In this document: piece by piece, positions 1-5,630 of the stretch | Position numbering within the stretch: position 1 is the stretch's first letter | How the letters are laid out: each line of letters begins with the position of its first letter | Assembly (NCBI GenBank): GCA_003520925.1 | Contig: DOTV01000235.1 | Location: forward strand, 1-6,168 | DNA from: Bacteroidales bacterium | Lineage (GTDB): Bacteria; Bacteroidota; Bacteroidia; Bacteroidales; VadinHA17 | DNA: 6,168 bases | Direction: 5' to 3' | The notes under the pieces: generated by a model | The model's input: the letters and a program-made list of their open reading frames with translations, nothing else | Database searches by the model: none | Told to the model about the DNA's origin: nothing | Position numbers and translations under genes: made by a program

Positions 1-897
1 ATTGCTTTCAGGATCCTTAAAAATCATCTTGAAAAGAAAGTTGGTAAAGCTGCCGCCGGAGACAGGATCGTTGCAATTACCGACAGTAAAAAAGGCGCTC
101 TCAGACCTCTTGCCGAGTTAAACGGATACGAAACATTTGTGATCCCTGATAATATCGGAGGAAGGTATTCTGTACTAACCCCTGCCGGACTTTTACCTGT
201 AGCTCTCTGCGGACTGGATATAAGGATGCTTGTTAAGGGTGCAAAATCGATGGAACAGATCACCCGCCAGAACAGGAATGCTGCCTCCAACCCATCACTT
301 ATGTATGCAGCTGCCCGCAACCTTCTTATGCAGACAGGCAAAACAACTGAAATAATGATAAGCTACAATCCCAAGTTACATTATTTTGCAGAATGGTGGA
401 AACAACTCTTCGGGGAGAGTGAAGGCAAGGACGGAAAAGGGATCTTTCCTGCAGCAGTTGATTTCACAACTGATCTGCATTCATTGGGGCAATATATTCA
501 GGATGGCCAGAGAATTATGTTTGAAACTGTTCTTTCGGTTAAGAATCCAAAAAAGAGTGTGTTAGTTCCAAAGGAGAAAGAAGACGCTGACCAGCTTAAT
601 TATCTTAGCGGACAAAGGCTTTCCCATGTCGATCACAATGCTGAAGCCGGTACAATCATTGCACATAATGATGGTAATGTCCCTGTTATGCACATTTCAA
701 TCCCTGAACTTAATGAGTATTACACAGGTCAGTTGTTCTATTTCTTTGAATTAGCATGTGCTGTCAGCGGGTATATTCTGGATGTCAATCCTTTCGACCA
801 GCCCGGTGTCGAAGCATACAAGAAAAACATGTTCGCTCTTAATAACAAACCAGGCTATGAGGAAGCAGGGAATGAATTAAGGGAAAGATTAAAATAA
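1..897 (+). CDS. pgi: Glucose-6-phosphate isomerase, C-terminal 298 residues (5' end outside window)
   Basis: Cytoplasmic enzyme that interconverts glucose 6-phosphate and fructose 6-phosphate in glycolysis and gluconeogenesis. The reading frame is open from base 1, so the start lies to the left; short bacterial forms have about 450 residues, so roughly 150 N-terminal residues are missing. Counting in the fragment, the first family signature is DNIGGRYSVLTPAG at residues 50-63, the catalytic glutamate of FGESEGK is residue 139, the histidine of TTDLHSLGQ that corresponds to the ring-opening histidine is residue 160, and the second signature, NPFDQPGVEAYKK, ends the active site with the catalytic lysine at residue 274. 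All key residues are intact, so the gene looks functional. The stop at 895-897 is followed after 5 bp by the sugar kinase gene on the same strand, which suggests a shared transcript whose promoter is not visible here. Family identity is near certain. Confidence 0.96.
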   Translation: MAFRILKNHLEKKVGKAAAGDRIVAITDSKKGALRPLAELNGYETFVIPDNIGGRYSVLTPAGLLPVALCGLDIRMLVKGAKSMEQITRQNRNAASNPSLMYAAARNLLMQTGKTTEIMISYNPKLHYFAEWWKQLFGESEGKDGKGIFPAAVDFTTDLHSLGQYIQDGQRIMFETVLSVKNPKKSVLVPKEKEDADQLNYLSGQRLSHVDHNAEAGTIIAHNDGNVPVMHISIPELNEYYTGQLFYFFELACAVSGYILDVNPFDQPGVEAYKKNMFALNNKPGYEEAGNELRERLK

Positions 898-902
898 AGA
901 TT

Positions 903-1982
903 ATGAAAATCGAGCTTAGAAAAGATTTTACCTGGGCGCTGGTGGTCCCGTCAAGTATGGGAGTGCGGATTACTCCTGCCGGAAGCCAGCCAGTACATTG
1001 CAGCGATACCTTCAATATGCAGGTGACAAGTGCCGAAACAAATGTGGCAAGTGTTCCGGCATATCTGGGACTTCCTGTTAAGGTGCTTACAACTTTTGTA
1101 AAGGATAGTCCGATTGCCCGCATGATAAAGGATAACCTTTCGGGCAGGCATATGGCCTATGAAGGAGTTGAGGTTGAACAGGGAGGACCATGGGGATTTC
1201 GTCATCAGTTCAATATTGCCGACAGCGGTTATGGATCGAGGGGGCCAAGAGTACATAATGACCGTGCAGGTGAGGTGGGAAGAATGCTCAACGTTAAGGA
1301 TTTTGACCTGGAACGGCTCTTTGATGATGAAGGAGTACAGATACTTCATTTATCAGGACTAATAGCCGCACTGTCGGCAGAAACAAGCAATTTCTGCCTT
1401 GAACTTGCAAGGGCAGCAAGGAAGCACGACACAAGGATATCATTCGATCTGAATTTCAGGGCCTCTTTCTGGAAGGAAAGGGAAAAGGAACTTTCTGCCA
1501 CCTTCAGGGAGATAGCAGGAATATCTGACATACTTGTCGGAAATGAAGAGGATTTCCAGCTGTGTCTTGGGATACCGGGCCCCGAAGAAGGAGGCAAGGA
1601 TCTTTCGGCAAAAATTGATAGTTTCAGGGAGATGATTAAGAGAGTTAAAAAGGAGTTCCCTTCAACTTCAGTATTTGCCACAACACTAAGGCAGGTAAAA
1701 AACACGAATGAACATCTCTGGGGCGCAATAATGCTTGAAGGTGACAAATGGCATGTTGTAGAACCTCGCGAAATTCATGTGCTTGACCGTATAGGCGGAG
1801 GTGACGGATTTGTGGGAGGCTTACTTTATGGTGTGCTTAAGGGATGGGAACCTGATAAATGGATCCAGTTCGGATGGGCAACGGGAACACTTGCAACTAC
1901 AGTTGTTACAGATTATGCCCAGCCTGCCGATGAAGATCAGGTATGGAGCATTTGGAAGGGAAATGCCAGGGTAAAGAGATAA
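903..1982 (+). CDS. PfkB-family sugar kinase, 2-keto-3-deoxygluconate kinase-like
   Basis: Predicted cytoplasmic ATP-dependent carbohydrate kinase of the ribokinase (PfkB) fold, 359 residues. The C-terminal signature DRIGGGDGFVGG (residues 295-306) holds the anion-hole glycines and the catalytic base Asp301; the GGGD spelling is common in KDG kinases, where other PfkB enzymes have GAGD. Further KDG-kinase-like blocks are HNDRAGEVG (118-126), HLSGLIAALS (149-158), DLNFRASFW (182-190) and GNEEDF (213-218). KDG kinase phosphorylates 2-keto-3-deoxygluconate for the Entner-Doudoroff or uronate routes, but the true substrate cannot be read from sequence. The N-terminal block VTSAETNVA (41-49) has Thr-Ser where the family usually has the Gly-Gly lid hinge. 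The ATG at 903 lies 5 bp after the pgi stop with no clear Shine-Dalgarno sequence, as usual in Bacteroidota; no better start was seen. Co-transcription with pgi is inferred. No KDPG aldolase gene lies beside it in the window. Confidence 0.9.
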   Translation: MKIELRKDFTWALVVPSSMGVRITPAGSQPVHCSDTFNMQVTSAETNVASVPAYLGLPVKVLTTFVKDSPIARMIKDNLSGRHMAYEGVEVEQGGPWGFRHQFNIADSGYGSRGPRVHNDRAGEVGRMLNVKDFDLERLFDDEGVQILHLSGLIAALSAETSNFCLELARAARKHDTRISFDLNFRASFWKEREKELSATFREIAGISDILVGNEEDFQLCLGIPGPEEGGKDLSAKIDSFREMIKRVKKEFPSTSVFATTLRQVKNTNEHLWGAIMLEGDKWHVVEPREIHVLDRIGGGDGFVGGLLYGVLKGWEPDKWIQFGWATGTLATTVVTDYAQPADEDQVWSIWKGNARVKR

Positions 1983-1986
1983 AAAC

Positions 1987-3336
1987 TTACTTTTTACCTT
2001 TAAGTTTGAATTTCTTAACAAAATCATCAATGACCTGCGAAAGGTTTGGATCGCCTATTTCCTGCAGATCGTAGTAAACCCTTGTATTCGGCTTTTTGAT
2101 CTTTATTATCCGGTTCAGGTCAATCGGTGTTGCAATTATGACACTGTCGCAATCAGTATTGTTTATCGTTTTTTCAAGGTCCTTAAGCTGCTGGTCACCA
2201 TAACCCATTGCAGGAAGAAGCGTTCCAATATTAGGGTAGAGCCTAAATGTCTCGCTAAGCTTTCCAACAGTAAACGGACGCGGATCAACAAGTTCAGTGG
2301 CTCCGTATTTTTTTGCAGCAACAACTCCTGCCCCTATTTTCATTTCACCATGAGTAAGAGTTGGTCCATCCTCAACGACAAGAACTCTCTTCCCCCTGAT
2401 GACAGAAGAATCATCAACTTTAATTGGTGAGGCTCCATCAATTACAATTGCTTTTGGATTTACTTTTTCAATGCTCTCCCTTACGATCTGGATAGCTTCA
2501 GGCGGGGCACTGTCAATTTTGTTTATGACAACGATATCCGCGATGCGAAGGGTAACTTCACCGGGATAATATCTGAGTTCATGTCCGGCCCTGTGAGGAT
2601 CGGTTACAGTAACCATTAGATCAGGCTTGTAAAACGGGAAATCGTTGTTACCTCCGTCCCATAATATCACATCACATCCATTCGGATCCTTTTCAGCTTT
2701 GCGAAGTATGGCTTCATAGTCGACTCCGGCATATATCACATTGCCTCTTGCAACATGTGGCTCATATTCCTCCATCTCTTCAACGGTGCATTTGTGTTTT
2801 GCAAGATCACCGATAGTCGCAAACCGCTGGACCTTCTGTTCGGCAAGATCTCCGTAAGGCATAGGGTGACGGATAGCAACAACTCTGAGTCCCTTCTTCA
2901 TGAGTAATTCTATAATCCTTCTCGATGTCTGGCTTTTCCCGCAGCCGGTCCTTATGGCTCCAACAGCTATTAAAGGCTTTGTGCTTCTGACCATGGTAGC
3001 TTCGGGACCGAGAAGAACAAAATTAGCACCTGCTGCATTCACCAATGCGCTTACTGACATCACCTTCTGATAAGTTACATCACTGTAAGAAAAAACACAA
3101 TCATCAACTTTATACTTCGAAATCAATTCTGCAAGTTTCTCTTCAGCAAAGACAGGAATGCCTTTCGGATATAGTCTTCCTGCCAGTACTCCGGGATACT
3201 TCCGACCGGCAATATCCGGAATCTGCGCAGCCGTAAAAGCAACTACATTATAACTTTCATTATCCCTGTAAAATGTATTGAAGTTATGAAAATCCCTTCC
3301 TGCTGCTCCGATAATAATAACATTCTTTCCTGGCAT
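1987..3336 (-). CDS. COG2403 predicted P-loop GTPase / cyclic 2,3-diphosphoglycerate synthase-like protein
   Basis: A 449-residue soluble protein with no signal peptide or membrane segment. Residues 1-120 form an N-terminal Rossmann-like region opening with VIIIGAAGRDFHNFN (6-20). The P-loop GAIRTGCGKSQTSR follows at 126-139, with Lys134 and Ser135 as the nucleotide-phosphate contacts. RHPMPYGDL is at 156-164, a Walker B-like WDGGNND at 226-232, and the guanine-type motif NKID at 272-275. VEDGPTLTHGEMKIGAG (321-337) and MGYGDQQL (377-384) are further blocks I associate with this family. Databases often name such proteins cyclic 2,3-diphosphoglycerate synthase, after the methanogen enzyme that closes 2,3-diphosphoglycerate with ATP; I regard that name as unproven for this bacterial branch. 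The ATG at 3334-3336 is fixed by a strong Shine-Dalgarno sequence. Length is full and nothing looks broken. It converges with the kinase gene (4 bp apart) and is transcribed alone. Family assignment is strong, function weak. Confidence 0.88.
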   Translation of the reverse strand: MPGKNVIIIGAAGRDFHNFNTFYRDNESYNVVAFTAAQIPDIAGRKYPGVLAGRLYPKGIPVFAEEKLAELISKYKVDDCVFSYSDVTYQKVMSVSALVNAAGANFVLLGPEATMVRSTKPLIAVGAIRTGCGKSQTSRRIIELLMKKGLRVVAIRHPMPYGDLAEQKVQRFATIGDLAKHKCTVEEMEEYEPHVARGNVIYAGVDYEAILRKAEKDPNGCDVILWDGGNNDFPFYKPDLMVTVTDPHRAGHELRYYPGEVTLRIADIVVINKIDSAPPEAIQIVRESIEKVNPKAIVIDGASPIKVDDSSVIRGKRVLVVEDGPTLTHGEMKIGAGVVAAKKYGATELVDPRPFTVGKLSETFRLYPNIGTLLPAMGYGDQQLKDLEKTINNTDCDSVIIATPIDLNRIIKIKKPNTRVYYDLQEIGDPNLSQVIDDFVKKFKLKGKK

Positions 3337-3340
3337 AGTT

Positions 3341-3348
3341 CCTCCTTT
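3341..3348 (-). promoter_or_regulatory. Strong Shine-Dalgarno site of the COG2403 gene
   Basis: On the minus strand the sequence AAAGGAGG ends 4 bases before the ATG at 3336, giving AAAGGAGGAACTATG. This is a near-perfect match to the anti-Shine-Dalgarno sequence and settles the start codon. The other three starts in this window (903, 3591 and 5630) have no comparable site, in line with the weak use of such sites in Bacteroidota, so this one stands out. Confidence 0.8.
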
Positions 3349-3396
3349 ACCTGTTTATAATTTATTCACTGTAATAACCGTTTTAAATAGAAAGTG

Positions 3397-3420
3397 ATGC
3401 GACAAATTTATAATTTGCAT
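3397..3420. promoter_or_regulatory. Interrupted palindrome overlapping the candidate promoter (possible operator)
   Basis: CAAATT-TAT-AATTTG (3403-3417) is a perfect 6-base dyad around a 3-base centre. It is flanked by ATG (3397-3399) and CAT (3418-3420), which also pair if CGA (3400-3402) is looped out. The left arm is part of the candidate -7 element of the COG2403 promoter, so a protein bound here could block that promoter. The site could also serve the divergent gene at 3591. No regulator is encoded nearby, and the AT-rich context makes a chance dyad possible. Confidence 0.3.
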
Positions 3421-3434
3421 ACTTAATATCCGAA
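3403..3434 (-). promoter_or_regulatory. Candidate Bacteroidota-type promoter for the COG2403 gene
   Basis: Read on the minus strand, TAAATTTG (3410 down to 3403) fits the Bacteroidota -7 consensus TAnnTTTG exactly. After a 20-base spacer, TTCG (3434 down to 3431) matches the -33 element TTTG in 3 of 4 bases. Transcription would begin near 3397-3400 and leave a leader of about 60 bases before the ATG at 3336. The region is AT-rich, so chance matches are possible. Confidence 0.45.
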
Positions 3435-3590
3435 CATTTCAGTCTGTTTTTTACCGCACTGATATTTAGGCATAATTCTCTGAATTTCAATTCATTTACA
3501 GGGATTTAATTATATTTTGAAAACATGTTAAAGAAAATGTTTACAGCATATTCAGGCTAAACTTATTTCTTTGTACTATTACTTTCTGAA

Positions 3591-4202
3591 ATGAATGTTT
3601 TAGCCCACATATATCTTTCAGGTGATTCTGATAAAATTATCATCGGGAACTACATAGGAGATTATGTAAAAGGGCGTGATTATCTTAATTATCCTGATCA
3701 GGTAAGAAAGGGAATAATACTTCACCGGCATATTGATGGCTTCACCGACAGGCATCCTGTTGTCCACCGCAGTAAAATATATTTTTCACGAAAATATCAT
3801 AAATACTCAGGTGTAATCACCGATATACTTTATGATCACTTCCTGACAAAGGAGTGGAATTTCTTTTCAAGAAGACCTCTCGAGAGTGTAACATACAATT
3901 TTTACAGGGCTATGGTCAATAATTACGAGATCCTGCCTGATAATGTAAGAAAGATGATGCCCTTTTTCATAATTAACAACTGGATAGAATCATACCAGAC
4001 CAGAAGCGGTATCAGGCATGTTCTGAATACATTAAGCAAACGTTCATCGCTGCCTAACGAGACAAGGTTTGCAATGAAAGCTCTTAAGAAAAACTATTAT
4101 TCCCTTCATGATGATTTTATGGAATTCTTCCCAGAGCTGATCGATTATGTTGAAAAGGATTTCGGGATAGAAATCTCTCACAGGATTACAATTCCATTCT
4201 GA
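3591..4202 (+). CDS. acpH: Acyl-carrier-protein phosphodiesterase, AcpH family (DUF479)
   Basis: Predicted cytoplasmic hydrolase that removes the 4'-phosphopantetheine arm from holo acyl carrier protein, returning it to the apo form. The protein has 203 residues, close to the roughly 193 of the E. coli enzyme. Family blocks run in the usual order: MNVLAHIYLS at the very N-terminus (His6), GNYIGDYVKG (residues 19-28, with Asp24 in the metal-site region), GIILHRHIDGFTDRHP (41-56, with His45 and Asp49), and DILYDHFLTKEW (78-89, with Asp82 and His83). These His and Asp residues are the expected metal-binding set of this HD-like fold. The ATG at 3591 is chosen because MNxLAH is the conserved family start; it has no Shine-Dalgarno site, only an A/T-rich leader. 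No acpS or fatty-acid gene lies nearby, so context gives no extra support. Its stop directly abuts that of rodA on the opposite strand. Confidence 0.88.
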   Translation: MNVLAHIYLSGDSDKIIIGNYIGDYVKGRDYLNYPDQVRKGIILHRHIDGFTDRHPVVHRSKIYFSRKYHKYSGVITDILYDHFLTKEWNFFSRRPLESVTYNFYRAMVNNYEILPDNVRKMMPFFIINNWIESYQTRSGIRHVLNTLSKRSSLPNETRFAMKALKKNYYSLHDDFMEFFPELIDYVEKDFGIEISHRITIPF

Positions 4203-4205
4203 TCA
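4200..4205. other. Abutting convergent stop codons of acpH and rodA
   Basis: The sequence TGATCA holds the acpH stop (TGA, 4200-4202) and, on the other strand, the rodA stop (TGA, 4205 down to 4203). There is no intergenic base and no room for a terminator between the genes, so transcripts from each side must run into the opposite gene or stop within it. Confidence 0.95.
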
Positions 4206-5630
4206 CACCAGATATTCTGCACGGCTCGCATCAAGCCGCAAAAAAATGAAGAGCAGGATTGTGAAGCCCCACATGGAACTCCCTCCGTAACTGAGAAAGG
4301 GAAGCGGGATACCAATAACAGGAACCAGACCTATTGCCATTCCCACATTAATGAAAAAATGAAAGAACAGTATTGACACAACACCATAACCGTAAATCCT
4401 TGAGAAATCCGATCGCTGCCGTTCTGCAAGTATAATTAGTCTTATCAGTAGAAAAACATATAAAGCTATTACAACAAGAGAGCCCAGAAATCCCCATTCC
4501 TCTCCAATTGTGCAGAAAATAAAATCAGTACTCTGGGCCGGAACGAATTTAAATTTAGTCTGTGTCCCCTGAAGATAGCCTTTACCCGAAAAACCTCCGG
4601 AACCGATTGAAATTATTGACTGATTGACATTATATCCTGTTCCGTGGGGATCTGATTTTATGCCAAGAAGAATTTCAACCCGTTCTTTCTGGTGAGGCTT
4701 AATAAGCTTATTGAATGCGAAATCAACGGAATTTACAAAAGCCAGGCTCCCGACAAGAAAAACGAAGATAACAATCAGGGATATTGCTTTTTTATTGTAG
4801 AAATATACCGCATAAACTGTTCCTGAAAGTATTAGCGAGAGGAACAAAACATGTTCATCATTTAATACTTTAATTATCAAACTATTGAGCAAATAAATAA
4901 TAGCAGAGATTATTAAAAAGATCCCTGCGCCTGCCAGACATATTTTCCATTTACGGGTTACAATTAAAGCCAAAATGAATGCAACTGCCAAAAGGCCGAT
5001 TGTCAGATAAAGGTTATCGAAAATCAATGTAAAAAAGAAAAGGATCACCATAATCAGTCCCGAAACAAAAATATACGGGCTCATGCCTTCCCTGAAAAGA
5101 ACCATAAAGAGAGCAAAGTACACAACCGCGGAACCCATGTCAGGCTGAATGACAACCAATAATGCAGGTAACAGGATTATGCCGATTGAGGTCATGAAAA
5201 TCCGTAGACTGCTCAAATCGTGCTTTCCCGAATTCAGATATGCTGAAAGCGCCAGGGCTGTTCCGAATTTGGCAAATTCTGAGGGCTGAATGGTGAGTGA
5301 TCCGAGCTGAAACCATGATCTTGCACCATTGATTTCTTTCCCTGCTATCAAAACCAGAATCAGAAGGAATATAAGTGCTCCGTAGATGAAATAGGCAAAG
5401 AAAAAATAAAACCGTGTGTCTGTAACAACAACAAAGACTGCAATTATAAAGGTAGCCAGTATCCATATAAATTGCTTTCCGTATCGCTGCGAAAGATCAA
5501 CTATTTTGGTATGCTCCTCATTGTAGACAGCTGCATAAATGTTGAACCATCCGATGATGACTATCAACAGAAAGACAAGTATTGCTGACTTGTCAAGCCT
5601 TCCCCAGATGCTACCGGTTCTTGTTGTCAC
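4203..5630 (-). CDS. rodA: Rod-shape peptidoglycan glycosyltransferase RodA (SEDS family)
   Basis: Inner-membrane polymerase that joins lipid II units into glycan strands for side-wall growth, working as a complex with PBP2. The protein has 475 residues against about 370 in E. coli. SEDS motifs present: ARSWFQLGSLTIQPSEFAK (103-121, Trp106), IQPDMGSA (161-168), SDPHGTGYNVNQS (326-338), SIGSGGFSGKGYLQG (341-355), QSTDFIFCTIGEEWGFLG (366-383) with the presumed catalytic Asp369, and GIPLPFLSYGGSS (440-452). The extra length lies mainly between about residues 185 and 300, where several added hydrophobic segments occur; I count about 13-14 membrane segments in all. This long form is familiar in Bacteroidota. 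The start is GTG at 5630-5628: an in-frame TAG lies two codons upstream and no good start follows. The gene overlaps the PBP2 gene by 20 bases and has no Shine-Dalgarno site of its own, which suggests translational coupling to it. Confidence 0.94.
   Translation of the reverse strand: MTTRTGSIWGRLDKSAILVFLLIVIIGWFNIYAAVYNEEHTKIVDLSQRYGKQFIWILATFIIAVFVVVTDTRFYFFFAYFIYGALIFLLILVLIAGKEINGARSWFQLGSLTIQPSEFAKFGTALALSAYLNSGKHDLSSLRIFMTSIGIILLPALLVVIQPDMGSAVVYFALFMVLFREGMSPYIFVSGLIMVILFFFTLIFDNLYLTIGLLAVAFILALIVTRKWKICLAGAGIFLIISAIIYLLNSLIIKVLNDEHVLFLSLILSGTVYAVYFYNKKAISLIVIFVFLVGSLAFVNSVDFAFNKLIKPHQKERVEILLGIKSDPHGTGYNVNQSIISIGSGGFSGKGYLQGTQTKFKFVPAQSTDFIFCTIGEEWGFLGSLVVIALYVFLLIRLIILAERQRSDFSRIYGYGVVSILFFHFFINVGMAIGLVPVIGIPLPFLSYGGSSMWGFTILLFIFLRLDASRAEYLV
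5611..5630 (-). other. 20-base overlap of the PBP2 and rodA reading frames
   Basis: The rodA GTG (5630-5628) lies upstream of the PBP2 stop TAG (5613-5611), in a different frame. With no ribosome-binding sequence before the GTG, re-initiation or coupling by ribosomes finishing PBP2 is the likely way rodA is translated, which would keep the two partner proteins in balance. The overlap is seen directly; the coupling is inferred. Confidence 0.8.

Larger units (their letters stand above)
3337..3590. other. AT-rich divergent intergenic region
   Basis: This 254-base gap separates the divergently read COG2403 and AcpH genes and is clearly richer in A and T than the coding sequence on either side. 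It holds the Shine-Dalgarno site and candidate promoter of the minus-strand gene and three small dyads: CAAATT-TAT-AATTTG (3403-3417), TGAATT-TC-AATTCA (3481-3494) and AAACAT-N10-ATGTTT (3521-3542). For the plus-strand gene I found no exact TAnnTTTG promoter; TATATTTTG at 3511-3519 comes closest but its spacing is off by one base. I see no convincing small gene or structured RNA here. Confidence 0.6.

Noticed and set aside
1346..1747. 133-residue open frame on the minus strand inside the sugar kinase gene
   Set aside because: It is a shadow of a well-supported kinase gene, has no recognisable domain and no ribosome-binding or promoter signal; the other open frames antisense or out of frame to the main genes were set aside for the same reason.
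1983..2007. AAACTTA / TAAGTTT inverted repeat across the convergent stops of the kinase and COG2403 genes, with a short T run on the minus strand
   Set aside because: The 7-bp stem has only one G:C pair and an 11-base loop, too weak to call as an intrinsic terminator.
3045..3236. 63-residue plus-strand open frame antisense to the COG2403 gene
   Set aside because: Low-complexity composition, no family resemblance, and it lies fully inside a strong gene on the other strand.
3311..3320. ATAATAATAA short tandem repeat
   Set aside because: It encodes the Ile-Ile-Ile of the N-terminal beta strand in the COG2403 protein and needs no other explanation.
3481..3494. TGAATT-TC-AATTCA dyad upstream of acpH
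   Set aside because: Short, A/T-only apart from the ends, not placed at a recognisable promoter, and such dyads are expected by chance in AT-rich gaps.
3511..3519. TATATTTTG as a -7 promoter element for acpH
   Set aside because: The spacing differs by one base from TAnnTTTG and no TTTG lies at the proper distance upstream.
3521..3542. AAACAT-N10-ATGTTT inverted repeat upstream of acpH
   Set aside because: Six-base arms in A/T-rich sequence with no T run or paired promoter; no support for an operator or hairpin role.
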